From the NCBI GenBank assembly GCA_002753225.1, contig PDZS01000039.1:1-42524 (forward strand): a stretch of 42,524 nucleotides of DNA. Reading direction: 5' to 3'. The position numbers and the translations under genes were made by a program. The stretch is from Deltaproteobacteria bacterium YD0425bin51 (GTDB taxonomy: Bacteria > Desulfobacterota > Desulfobacteria > Desulfobacterales > YD0425bin51). Of this stretch, positions 16,865-25,750 are shown in pieces. The notes below the pieces were generated by a model. That model was not told where the DNA came from and ran no database searches. It worked only from the letters and a program-made list of their open reading frames with translations. How positions within the stretch are numbered: position 1 is the first letter of the stretch; every line of letters starts with the position of its first letter.

Positions 16865-17823
16865 TTATTATGCCACTTCCATGCTGAATTAATAATAGTT
16901 TCCAGGTCCGAATATTTAGGAATAAAGTTTAATTCCGACTGAATTTTACTCGGATCAGCTATTAATCTATCTGCATCACCAGGTCTTCTAGGAAAATTTG
17001 ACAATTTCAAATCCTTACCACTAACCTTCTTTACCATTTCAACAACTTCTAGATTTGAAATACCATTTCCGGTTCCAACATTGAAACAGTATTCTCCAGG
17101 GATTTCGATAATCTTGTTCAACGCAAGAAGATGAGCATCCACTAAATCTAGAACATGAATATAATCTCTAAGACAAGTGCCATCTGGAGTATCATAGTCG
17201 TCTCCAAAGATCTTAAATTCACTACCTTCCATGATTGCCTTTATAGCTAAAGGGATAATATGAGTCTCTGGTATATGACTTTCCCCCATTTCTCCATTCA
17301 AAGAAGCTCCACAAGCGTTAAAATATCTGAGAACAGCGAAGGACACTAATGGATCATTTTTTCTAATTTCGATCAAATTTCGCTCTGTCTTTAATTTTGA
17401 CTCACCATATGGACTCGTTGGTTTCTTATCATGATCTTCTGGTATTGGAATTTGAGTCGGATTACCATAAACTGCAGCCGTAGATGAAAATATAAAATTC
17501 CTAACATTATTTTTAATAGCAGTTTCAAACAAATTTCTTGATCCCTCAATGTTATTTTTAAAATATAATTCAGGATCCTTAGTAGATTCCTCGACAGAAA
17601 TTAAACCAGCAAAATGCAATATAGAATCAAATTCTGAATCAATAAAAATTTCTGATAAGTCGTCATTCAAATCTATTTCTTTAAAAGTAGCTCTATCGTC
17701 AACAGCAGATCTTTTACCTCTTTTCAAGTTATCAATTACAGTAACATTATGACCTAAATCCAGAAGTGATTTTGTCATAAAACTACCGATATAACCTGCT
17801 CCACCTGTAACTAAAAGATTCAT
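16861..17823 (-). CDS. galE: UDP-glucose 4-epimerase
   Basis: A 320-residue GalE: NAD motif TGGAGYIGS (6-14), DNLKRG (31-36), LHFAGLISVEES (69-80), SSTAAVYGNP (113-122), Y139-x3-K143 in SPYGESK, and FGDDYDTPDGTCLRDYIHV near the middle, which is diagnostic of GalE. It interconverts UDP-glucose and UDP-galactose (some members also UDP-GlcNAc/GalNAc). Length is normal. A TAGAAT hexamer at 17830-17835 places a possible transcription start on the A of the ATG. It is followed by a GT4 gene with a four-base overlap and supplies donors for the transferases around it. Confidence 0.95.
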   Translation of the reverse strand: MNLLVTGGAGYIGSFMTKSLLDLGHNVTVIDNLKRGKRSAVDDRATFKEIDLNDDLSEIFIDSEFDSILHFAGLISVEESTKDPELYFKNNIEGSRNLFETAIKNNVRNFIFSSTAAVYGNPTQIPIPEDHDKKPTSPYGESKLKTERNLIEIRKNDPLVSFAVLRYFNACGASLNGEMGESHIPETHIIPLAIKAIMEGSEFKIFGDDYDTPDGTCLRDYIHVLDLVDAHLLALNKIIEIPGEYCFNVGTGNGISNLEVVEMVKKVSGKDLKLSNFPRRPGDADRLIADPSKIQSELNFIPKYSDLETIINSAWKWHNK

Positions 17824-17829
17824 GTATTT

Positions 17830-17835
17830 ATTCTA
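17830..17835 (-). promoter_or_regulatory. Candidate -10 box for galE
   Basis: TAGAAT on the minus strand, seven bases before the galE ATG at 17823. A weak TTGTTT lies 18 bases further upstream (17854-17859). Predicted transcription start falls on the ATG. The -35 is poor, so confidence is limited. Confidence 0.4.
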
Positions 17836-17847
17836 TAGCAATTTAGC

Positions 17848-18606
17848 CTATTTAAACAAGAACGTGAAGTAAGATACTGGATATCTGAGGCCAGAAAAGA
17901 ATGCAAATATAAAACCTGGAGCTCTATCAACAATACCTTTATGTCTAAAATAAATTAACAAGAACCAATATAAACCTTTAAGGAAATAGACTAAAAGACC
18001 TGCTAATTTTAATAGAAAATTTTTACTTTTGTATTCATCACTTATTTGATCAGCAAAAATATCATTATACCTTTTCCATTTCTTATAATATGCAGAAAAA
18101 TTTTCATACGGATAATGAAGCATAGCATTTTTAAGATGACCCACATTACCAGGTACTTCTGCCTGCTCATGAACATCTTTCTGCGGAAGCTTACCCATAC
18201 CAGTTCTATATAGCCTCAAGGTATAATCAGGATATTGACCACCTTTCATTAAGAATCTTCCTAAAAAATAATTTTTCCTTGGTAACCAATATCCATTAAA
18301 ATTTTTATCTTTAATTACTTCCTTTATCTCATTCTTTAACTTATCATCAATAATTTCATCGGCATCTAGCTGAAGAGTCCAGTCTTTCGTGGCTTTATCA
18401 ATTGCGATTTGTTTATTTATATGGAAAATTTTTGGATTTTCTCTAACAATAACTTTAGCTCCATAGTTTTCTGCAATTTCAACTGTCTTATCAGTAGATG
18501 TACCATCAACAACTACTATTTCATCTGCAAAACCCTTCACTGAATCAAGTGTTCTAGGTAAATTTTTTTCCTCATTAAAAGTTGCAAGCACAACTGAAAT
18601 ACTCAT
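17848..18606 (-). CDS. GT2 glycosyltransferase, WaaE/KdtX-like
   Basis: A 252-residue GT2 enzyme: SVVLATFNEEKNLPRTLDSV (4-23), EIVVVDGTSTDKT (29-41) and LDADE (80-84) for metal and donor binding, then the WaaE-like FHINKQIAIDKA (61-72). WaaE-type enzymes add beta-glucose to lipid-linked or lipid A-core acceptors. One hydrophobic segment near 203-220 may contact the membrane. A perfect TATAAT at 18614-18619 lies eight bases before the ATG. A paralogue with the same layout sits at 34099-34848. Donor and acceptor remain unknown. Confidence 0.88.
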   Translation of the reverse strand: MSISVVLATFNEEKNLPRTLDSVKGFADEIVVVDGTSTDKTVEIAENYGAKVIVRENPKIFHINKQIAIDKATKDWTLQLDADEIIDDKLKNEIKEVIKDKNFNGYWLPRKNYFLGRFLMKGGQYPDYTLRLYRTGMGKLPQKDVHEQAEVPGNVGHLKNAMLHYPYENFSAYYKKWKRYNDIFADQISDEYKSKNFLLKLAGLLVYFLKGLYWFLLIYFRHKGIVDRAPGFIFAFFSGLRYPVSYFTFLFK

Positions 18607-18613
18607 ATCTAAT

Positions 18614-18619
18614 ATTATA
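18614..18619 (-). promoter_or_regulatory. Candidate -10 box for the WaaE-like GT2 gene
   Basis: Perfect TATAAT on the minus strand with the predicted transcription start at 18607, one base before the ATG at 18606. The box includes the TAA stop of the upstream gene. No good -35 is seen. Confidence 0.4.
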
Positions 18620-20090
18620 TATCAATTTTTAATTTTTGTATTATGAAACCAGAATCTAATCTTTTTTCAAATATTAACTCTCCATCACCTACACCTGATT
18701 CTAACCACCCCTGATAAGTCCATGGTTGATAAAAATCAGATTCAATAAGTAAATACTTAATCTCACTACCATCTTCAGGTTTATATTTATATTTTTCACT
18801 AAAATATGTATCAACTAAGTAGTCATAAGGATGCGTATATACAGGAGGAGAAAATACTTTAAGATCGAATTTACTCCCCTTAGAATCATTATATATGAAT
18901 TCTAAAGCCTCCTTCTTCCCTTCTACCTTTGCCATTCCACCTTTATCAAATAAATCTACCCTAAATGACGTATTTAACCTAATAATTGATTCCGCGAATA
19001 TAATCACAAGTAACGAAAAGGATAAAAATGAAAGTAATTTTACTTTCGAATTTAAATTACCCGCAATCGAAACTCCAAGGATGAAAATAAAACCAACTGT
19101 CAAAGGTAATAAGTACCATTGCCAAATCATTGATTTAAAAAGTAGCATTTCAATAAAAGTAAAAAGATTTAAAAGTAGAACGAAAATCACAAACTTATTT
19201 CTTTTAATCATTAACAAATATGATCCAATAATAATCGCTGCTAGGGGAAATATAATCACATTAAATTCTGTTTGGGTTTGAAAAATTTTAAAATTATAAA
19301 TGAACGAATTTAAATGCGAAAAAATTCTCTCGATTAATGGCATTGCTTGACCTGAAACGACATCTCCTCTCAAAAATGAGATTATTCCATTAATGATTAT
19401 GTTTTCATGCCTTAGGCTGAAAATGAGCAAAGGAGAAAATAAAACACCAACTGAAATACCCGATAAAGCAATATTTTTAAATGTAAAGCTTTTTCTAGCA
19501 AATAAAAATAAAATAACTGCTGTAGGGATCATTAGAATTACCCCTGCTGCAATCTCAAATGCAGTAATTAATCCAAGTGCGAAGAAAACAAATGGGAAAT
19601 ATTTAAATTCTCCATCTAAAACTTTTTTTACGAAAACAAAATAAAATATAGAAATAAAGTATATCGGAAGTGGTGGCCATAAGATCCTAGCTGAATGAGA
19701 AACTGAATACGATAATGCGTATAAAATAAGAATTATTAATGATTCATTTTTATTAAAAGCTAATCTACAAACAGGATAGCAAATTAACAAACCCAACGCA
19801 CTTACTAGAAACATCATTACCATTCCGCCATATGGATCAGAATTGAACAGTATGTAAAAAATTGATAATAGCCAGTAAAATGCAGGATGCTGAAATACGC
19901 CCGGAAGAGGCGAATGAGCTCCAATCAAAGGGAGCTTATTTGAATCCATAAATACTTTTACATCTTTATAGAAAAGCCCTTGATCGAATCCGAAAACATA
20001 GTTTCCTGAAATCACTTCAACTGATCTTAAAAGCAGTCCTAAAACAATAAAAATTAAAATTAATACAAGTACTTTATTAATTTTATTCAT
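18615..20090 (-). CDS. GT-C family membrane glycosyltransferase-like protein, 'DQ' variant
   Basis: A 491-residue protein with about 11 helices. The first extracytoplasmic loop carries FGFDQGLF (33-40), then LPLIGAHSPLPG (53-64) and QHPAFYW (67-73), which is the PMT_2 arrangement with Asp36-Gln37 where most paralogues have Asp-Glu. A soluble region follows the last helix (about residues 385-491). The gene at 27407-28903 shares the DQ pattern and the 'LPLLG' element, so the two form a subfamily. It overlaps the upstream methyltransferase by eight bases. Transfer from a polyprenyl-phosphate sugar is inferred from the fold. Confidence 0.82.
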   Translation of the reverse strand: MNKINKVLVLILIFIVLGLLLRSVEVISGNYVFGFDQGLFYKDVKVFMDSNKLPLIGAHSPLPGVFQHPAFYWLLSIFYILFNSDPYGGMVMMFLVSALGLLICYPVCRLAFNKNESLIILILYALSYSVSHSARILWPPLPIYFISIFYFVFVKKVLDGEFKYFPFVFFALGLITAFEIAAGVILMIPTAVILFLFARKSFTFKNIALSGISVGVLFSPLLIFSLRHENIIINGIISFLRGDVVSGQAMPLIERIFSHLNSFIYNFKIFQTQTEFNVIIFPLAAIIIGSYLLMIKRNKFVIFVLLLNLFTFIEMLLFKSMIWQWYLLPLTVGFIFILGVSIAGNLNSKVKLLSFLSFSLLVIIFAESIIRLNTSFRVDLFDKGGMAKVEGKKEALEFIYNDSKGSKFDLKVFSPPVYTHPYDYLVDTYFSEKYKYKPEDGSEIKYLLIESDFYQPWTYQGWLESGVGDGELIFEKRLDSGFIIQKLKIDI

Positions 20091-20715
20091 TTTCCAATAA
20101 AAAAATCATTGCCATTCCAAAATTAAATTTTTCTTTTTTAACAACTCTTAAACCAATTTCATTAACTGTATTTTCTAGCTTTTCTATATTAAATGAATGT
20201 AAATGTGAATCATTCCAAACTTTTCCATTTATTTTTCTCCATAAAAACCAAACGATTGAGAAAAGAATACTTCCCGAATCAACTTCAAGGATAATTCTTC
20301 CATCTTTACTTAAAATTCGCTTCATCTCAATTATTGCTTTTTTAGGATCTTCCAGATGCTCAATCACTTCAGTACAAATTACTAAATCAAAATATTTATC
20401 AGGAAATTTTGTTTTATGTGCATCAGAAACAGAAAAGTTTATCTTTGGATATAATTTACTACCATAATCTATTGCCTCTTCATAAACATCAATTCCATAT
20501 GCTTTCGCGTCCTTATGAATTTTTAATACTTCTGAAAGAAACCATCCACTTGCGCAACCAACGTCGAGTATCCTTTTTGGATTAAAATCAATAAAACTAA
20601 TAACTTTCTTTAATTTATTAAAATGCCAGTACCTTTGAAGGAAATTATTTTTTGTACCATTTTGGTAATAATCAACAGGAACGTTTTCTATTATGGAATG
20701 TAAATGATCATGCAT
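20083..20715 (-). CDS. Class I SAM-dependent methyltransferase
   Basis: A 210-residue Methyltransf_11/23 protein: RILDVGCASGWFL (48-60), GIDVYEEAID with the acidic residue for ribose binding, and CTEVIEHLEDP near 114-124. It ends in a hydrophobic/aromatic stretch and lacks extra domains. It lies two bases after one GT-C gene and overlaps the next by eight bases, an arrangement that suggests methylation of a sugar in the same glycan or its lipid precursor. Substrate not identifiable from sequence. Confidence 0.88.
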   Translation of the reverse strand: MHDHLHSIIENVPVDYYQNGTKNNFLQRYWHFNKLKKVISFIDFNPKRILDVGCASGWFLSEVLKIHKDAKAYGIDVYEEAIDYGSKLYPKINFSVSDAHKTKFPDKYFDLVICTEVIEHLEDPKKAIIEMKRILSKDGRIILEVDSGSILFSIVWFLWRKINGKVWNDSHLHSFNIEKLENTVNEIGLRVVKKEKFNFGMAMIFLLENE

Positions 20716-20717
20716 AA

Positions 20718-22433
20718 TTATCTAATTTCTATGTAGTTATTTTTAATGAGGGTATCTAAAATTTCTTCTACATTTTCCTTCCTAATATAAAGTTTTGTTT
20801 CCAAATCCACCTTTGAATCTATTGGAATTTTTGAATACACTTGCCCTTCATCTGTCGTATAACCAAGTAGTGTAATATATTTTTCATCGAGATAGTTTAA
20901 GAAAAATTTTCCATGCATCTCGGGACTACTTCCTAAGATATGAAACCTCTTATCAAAATATATAACTTTAGGTTTTGTTTCTTCAATTTCTCGAAGCATT
21001 TCTTCTTGTATCTCAGGAGATTTACCCATCCCGGGAATCAAAATTTGATATTTCGTCGGTAATTTTGCATTCATATAAAATAACTCTTCAAATTCAAAAG
21101 GACCAATCAATGCATAATCATTTTTTGTGACAATTGAATTGATTATAGGTGCTATTTTTGGACGATCATATATAGTTGACTGAGTTCCCATGTACTTTCC
21201 ATATGCTTTATAGGAAAAAGTCCTAAGTAAATAAGTAAATGTAAAGAATGAATAAAGGAGTGAAATTAAGAAAAGAAAAGTATAAATTACCTTCTTAGGA
21301 TACTCTATGTCTTTTTTCAAATCTTCATATAAAGTGGTGAGAAAGAAACAAATATTAAATAAAGAAAACAGCATATACACCGCTGACTGATAATCTGTTT
21401 CTTTTGATGTCCATGGGTTACTTCTTGCATTTGAATAAATAAGCGAAAGGAATACAAATAATGCTAATACAAACTTTTTTTTCATTATCAAATAAATAAT
21501 TAACGACATATTTACCACTGCAAGCGTGATATTAAAAGGAAAAGTAAAATTAAATGTTGGAAGACCGATGAGAAGCGATGAGAAATTATTATGAAAATCT
21601 TGGGCGATTACTATCGCAAATCTTATTGGATTTATAAATGTGGAGCCTTCAGGTCTTGGATAATTATATACATAATATTTTTGATTAAAAAAGATTCCCT
21701 GTTCAATAAAATCCATAAGTGAGCCAGTTAAGAGTAGGTATACTAAAAATATTAAAAAGGGTGCAGATAGAATAAAGAATGGTTTTAGATAACCAACACT
21801 AAACTTTGTCGGTTTTTCAAATGAAAAAAAATAATATAAAACCATAGCTAAATATATTCCACCAATTAGATATGTATAAGTTAATGAGGAAAGAAGAGAC
21901 ATTGAAGAGAGAGCTGAAACAAATATAAAATCTTTATTTGTTAATTTTTCTCTATGATAAGCTTTTAGTACAATTAAACCAAATACTGGAAGTAGTAAAA
22001 ATGCAGAAAGACTATCTGCTAAGAGCATTTGTCCCCAAAAATAAGTTGACCCTATCGCAATTAAGAAGATTAAAAATAAATAAAATTTAACTTTTTCGAA
22101 ACCGAATGTTTTCTTAATGTAATAAAATCCTCCAAATGTAAGAAACAGCAAGAATATCGCATAAAAAAATCTGAATCTAACAAATGACTGGCCACTGAAA
22201 ATCTCCAAGAACCCTGCAATATAATAAGCAACTGGCCCATGATGAGTGAACCAATCCTTATAAATTAACTCTCCATGAAGAAGATACCAGCCACCCATAA
22301 TATTATCAAATTCATCCGGGTAACTTTCGTGAAGTGAATTGATAAAATATATAAATCCGATTAACAGGACGAACAAAAAAATTAAAACATTTTTCTTTGA
22401 CAACCATTTCCTACTCTTTCTAATTATTTCCAT
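20718..22433 (-). CDS. GT-C family membrane glycosyltransferase-like protein
   Basis: A 571-residue polytopic protein. Helix 1 (about 14-32) is followed by SYPDEFDNIMGGWYLLHGELIYKDWF with Asp40-Glu41, and HHGPVAYYIAGF (64-75), matching the PMT_2 'DE ... H(G)P' pattern. About 11 helices and a soluble C-terminal region (about 410-571) follow. It is the first gene after a 46-base gap that holds a promoter (22444-22473), so it probably opens transcription unit C. Function as a polyprenyl-phosphate-sugar dependent transferase is inferred from family. Confidence 0.83.
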   Translation of the reverse strand: MEIIRKSRKWLSKKNVLIFLFVLLIGFIYFINSLHESYPDEFDNIMGGWYLLHGELIYKDWFTHHGPVAYYIAGFLEIFSGQSFVRFRFFYAIFLLFLTFGGFYYIKKTFGFEKVKFYLFLIFLIAIGSTYFWGQMLLADSLSAFLLLPVFGLIVLKAYHREKLTNKDFIFVSALSSMSLLSSLTYTYLIGGIYLAMVLYYFFSFEKPTKFSVGYLKPFFILSAPFLIFLVYLLLTGSLMDFIEQGIFFNQKYYVYNYPRPEGSTFINPIRFAIVIAQDFHNNFSSLLIGLPTFNFTFPFNITLAVVNMSLIIYLIMKKKFVLALFVFLSLIYSNARSNPWTSKETDYQSAVYMLFSLFNICFFLTTLYEDLKKDIEYPKKVIYTFLFLISLLYSFFTFTYLLRTFSYKAYGKYMGTQSTIYDRPKIAPIINSIVTKNDYALIGPFEFEELFYMNAKLPTKYQILIPGMGKSPEIQEEMLREIEETKPKVIYFDKRFHILGSSPEMHGKFFLNYLDEKYITLLGYTTDEGQVYSKIPIDSKVDLETKLYIRKENVEEILDTLIKNNYIEIR

Positions 22434-22443
22434 ATTTACTCTG

Positions 22444-22473
22444 ATTATATGTATATAAATTAAACTTCATCAA
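22444..22473 (-). promoter_or_regulatory. Promoter of transcription unit C
   Basis: TTGATG (22468-22473), 18-base spacer, TATAAT (22444-22449), in the 46-base gap between two GT-C genes. Predicted start is about 22437, four bases before the ATG at 22433. Confidence 0.6.
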
Positions 22474-22479
22474 GAGGCA

Positions 22480-24126
22480 TTATTCCTCCGATGCTACAAT
22501 TATCGCTTCAGTTCCATCTGGGTAATATATTATTTTTTTTAGTTTTGCTTCAGGAGGTATTTGATTTCGAGAGCCAATATATAATATATTTTCCTTGTTT
22601 TCATTATTCCAATAAAAATTCTTAAATTCATATTTATCAAAAGATATAACTTCTGAATTAAAACTATTATTTTTCCAAATTTCTTGAAATACTTCTGGTG
22701 ATAATTTTAAATAAAATAAGTAGAAAATATAAGATTGATCAAGAGGCTCAAGCCTAGAAATTACTATTTTTTCATAACTATTTTTATTTTCTTCGGAGAA
22801 TTTAACTAATTCCTTATACCCATACTGCCACGAACTTGCACTAAAATAATTATATTGAGAAAAATATTGATTTATGAAATATGCGAAATTTAACATAAAT
22901 CCTAAAATAATAATTAGATAAACTAAATTAATAACCCTAACGCCCTTTTTATTTTTTATAAATTCAATTACTCCCAATATTCCTATTGCACTAAGTAAAT
23001 GAGGGATTGGCAAAATATTAATTAATCTTACAGCGTTTGGTACATCCCATGTAAGGCTTGCTGGGATCGGAGAGATAATAATCCAGGAAAAAATAAATAA
23101 TTTAGTTTTTCTTGAAAAAGTTCCAAATACTAATAAATATAAACCAATTAGAATGAATAGTAATTCAATCAAATAAATATGCCCCATTCCCGGCGGATGA
23201 TGTCTTTCATTTAGATCTCCTGTTACAAAAAGAAAATTAATATTAAAATGAGATAGATAATTTGCTGAAATGACTTTTGCGTATTCTACTCTTCTGTTAT
23301 CAAAAATTTTACCCAAATAATCATTATTTAAATCATTCGCTAAAACTTTATCGTAATGCTTATTACTTAGTATCTTCACAGGATTATTCATAAAGCTTGT
23401 ACCTTTTGCGCGTGATAACGTTTCAGGATTAGAAAATGCTTGATAAATAATTGGTGATACAACAAGTAAACCGACGATAATTGATGTAATGATAAATTTC
23501 TTAGGAATTAATAACAATTCCTTTCTGTAAATAACTACTAAAGCAAAACCCATCAGGGGAACAAATAATTTTTCACTTTGGTAGGCGTGAAGACCAAGAC
23601 CAGCAAATAAAGCGGAAAAAATAAGAAACCATTTATTACTAAGGCCTTTAATAAATAACAGAATTGCTAATAAATTAAGCGTAAGGCCTAAATTCGCTTC
23701 AAAAGCTACCCTAGAAAATTGAATATGCCATGGAGAAATTGCGAACAACAAAGTAGTCAGTAATGCTATTTTTTCTGATCTAAATAATTCCTTTATTAAA
23801 AGGTAAGATATAAATATTGAAAATGTTCCTAGAATAACGCTCGGTAATCTAACTGAGAAAATAGTTAAATCAAATAAAACTATAAATGGGATTATTAAAT
23901 ATGCATAAAGTGCTGGCTTATAATCGCCAAATGATCTTAGTATTAGCGGAAATTTTTCACCGAACTCATCCTTTCCTGTATTAAGAATTGAATATGCATT
24001 ATATCCTAAAGACGCTTCATCCCAATCTGGTGAAATAGGGATTTCCCCTAGATTCCAAAATCTTAGCAAAAAAGCTAAAATGACAATACAGATTAATATT
24101 AAATACTTTTTTTTATTTTTTAACAT
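22480..24126 (-). CDS. GT-C glycosyltransferase of the WDE/YNAYS family (tandem paralogue 3)
   Basis: Numbered from ATG 24126 (548 residues): W35-D36-E37 then YNAYSILNTGKDEFG (42-56), FGDYKPALY (66-74), SPWHIQFSR (131-139), FEAN (142-145) and an outside-loop motif GDLNERH (303-309), then PNAVR and a soluble C-terminal domain with YKELV. The same landmarks recur in the two genes upstream, so these are tandem duplicates. The family resembles GT39/PMT_2 enzymes that take sugar from a polyprenyl-phosphate carrier. A TTG at 24132 would add two residues. It overlaps the preceding gene by 14 bases and is the last gene of unit B. Confidence 0.87.
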   Translation of the reverse strand: MLKNKKKYLILICIVILAFLLRFWNLGEIPISPDWDEASLGYNAYSILNTGKDEFGEKFPLILRSFGDYKPALYAYLIIPFIVLFDLTIFSVRLPSVILGTFSIFISYLLIKELFRSEKIALLTTLLFAISPWHIQFSRVAFEANLGLTLNLLAILLFIKGLSNKWFLIFSALFAGLGLHAYQSEKLFVPLMGFALVVIYRKELLLIPKKFIITSIIVGLLVVSPIIYQAFSNPETLSRAKGTSFMNNPVKILSNKHYDKVLANDLNNDYLGKIFDNRRVEYAKVISANYLSHFNINFLFVTGDLNERHHPPGMGHIYLIELLFILIGLYLLVFGTFSRKTKLFIFSWIIISPIPASLTWDVPNAVRLINILPIPHLLSAIGILGVIEFIKNKKGVRVINLVYLIIILGFMLNFAYFINQYFSQYNYFSASSWQYGYKELVKFSEENKNSYEKIVISRLEPLDQSYIFYLFYLKLSPEVFQEIWKNNSFNSEVISFDKYEFKNFYWNNENKENILYIGSRNQIPPEAKLKKIIYYPDGTEAIIVASEE

Positions 24127-25750
24127 ATGCAACTAAGTCTTCATTTCCATTTAATAATTTAAAGGTTTTGATCCTTACAATAGTTCCTTCATCAGGTAAA
24201 TCCTCTGGTCTTTCTATGTAAAGTACATTATATTCAAGCTGAGAATTTAATATTTCTCTCTTAAATTCATATTTACCAAGTTTTCTAACATTTACAAATC
24301 CCAAGGTTTCTCTTTCAATAAATGAATTATTCCTAAAATAATTAGGTGAGTATCCCCCGTAAATTAAAAAGAAAACATATGGTCTCCCTAATTTATCAGT
24401 AACTATGATCTTATTATAATTTGATTGAACATCTTCAAGGTATGGCACAAGCTCTTTATATGAAAATTGCCATTCTGCTGAATAATGTCTCGAATAGTGC
24501 TTAAATAAACCATTATAAAAATATGCAAAGCTTATTAAATAAGCAAATACTATTAATCCACCGATTATCTTCTTATATCTTCCCGCTTTATCTAAAACAA
24601 ATACAATTCCAAATCCAGTAATTATCTGAAATGTCGGCAAAACATTTTCTATTCTCAATGCATGGGGTGTTTCTCTGGCAGTGGCAGCAGGAATTATTCC
24701 TAATATTAGCCAAACTGGAATGATCCAATAATGTCCAGGTCTAAGCCTAAAAAGCATTACTAGACCAACTAACAGAAATAATAATTCTATCAAGTACATC
24801 TGCCCAACATCTTGAATCGAAAATCTAGGATTTCCATCTCCTTTTATAAATAAGAATGATGGACTAAGATTATCAAAATAATGCTTTGTAAATTCAGTGC
24901 CATACATAACTCTCCTATTATTTATAATTTTTGATAGATATGAATTATCATCGTTAAATATTTTTTGATTTGAAACCTTAACTATTTCGGGATCACTAAA
25001 TATATTTACTTCGTTAAATCTTATTTTAGCTTGGGGTGAAAATAAGAATGGCAAGATGGGTAAAATTAAAATTAAGCCTATTAAAAATGATATTATCGCT
25101 TGTTTTTTATGTGCCAATAATTTTTTTCTAAAAACAATAGCTAACATAAAAACAAATATCGGAAGAAACACTCTCGGAGAATTAAATGTATATATCGGTA
25201 CAACAAATGAAAGTGCAGCTAATACTAAAAACCAAAAATTTACATTAATTGCTTTGAGAAAAAAGTAAATTCCAAGAACTACAAAAAAAGTTGAAACATT
25301 TGCCTCGTATGCTCCACGAGAAAGCATTATATGCCAAGGGGAAATTGCTAATAAAATACTTGAGACTAAAGCAATTTTCAAATAAAATTCATCATTCTTT
25401 TTATTAAATATTTCTTTTACCAGGAAAAATGTTACCAAGACAGTAAGAGTTCCCAAGAAAGCACTTGTAAACCTTATACCTAACTCATTCAAGCCGAATA
25501 CTTTAATTGGAATGATTGAGAGGTAAGAGTATACGACTGGTTTATAATCTCCGAAAGACTCCAAAAATTGATATGGCAAAATTTTTCCGAACTCATCTCT
25601 ACCATCAATGCCAAGTGAATATGCATTATACCCAAGAGCAGCCTCATCCCAATTTAATCCTGGAGGAACAGAAGAAATATTATAAAACCTTACAACAAAT
25701 GCAAAAAAAACTATTAATGTTAGTAAAATGTACTTATATTTATTTAGCAT
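24113..25750 (-). CDS. GT-C glycosyltransferase of the WDE/YNAYS family (tandem paralogue 2)
   Basis: 545 residues with the same landmarks as its neighbours: W34-D35-E36, YNAYSLGIDGRDEFG (41-55), FGDYKP (66-71), SPWHIMLSR (137-145), YEAN (148-151), NNRRVMYG (277-284) and GDGNPRF (304-310), followed by PHALR and a soluble C-terminus. About 11 helices are visible. The His that follows the GDxNxR motif in the other two is Phe310 here, so donor or acceptor preference may differ. It overlaps the upstream paralogue by 11 bases. Role as an extracytoplasmic sugar transferase is inferred from fold. Confidence 0.87.
   Translation of the reverse strand: MLNKYKYILLTLIVFFAFVVRFYNISSVPPGLNWDEAALGYNAYSLGIDGRDEFGKILPYQFLESFGDYKPVVYSYLSIIPIKVFGLNELGIRFTSAFLGTLTVLVTFFLVKEIFNKKNDEFYLKIALVSSILLAISPWHIMLSRGAYEANVSTFFVVLGIYFFLKAINVNFWFLVLAALSFVVPIYTFNSPRVFLPIFVFMLAIVFRKKLLAHKKQAIISFLIGLILILPILPFLFSPQAKIRFNEVNIFSDPEIVKVSNQKIFNDDNSYLSKIINNRRVMYGTEFTKHYFDNLSPSFLFIKGDGNPRFSIQDVGQMYLIELLFLLVGLVMLFRLRPGHYWIIPVWLILGIIPAATARETPHALRIENVLPTFQIITGFGIVFVLDKAGRYKKIIGGLIVFAYLISFAYFYNGLFKHYSRHYSAEWQFSYKELVPYLEDVQSNYNKIIVTDKLGRPYVFFLIYGGYSPNYFRNNSFIERETLGFVNVRKLGKYEFKREILNSQLEYNVLYIERPEDLPDEGTIVRIKTFKLLNGNEDLVAYVKK

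Noticed and set aside
18895..19281. 128-codon plus-strand frame
   Set aside because: It is antisense to a well-supported GT-C gene and shows no domain.
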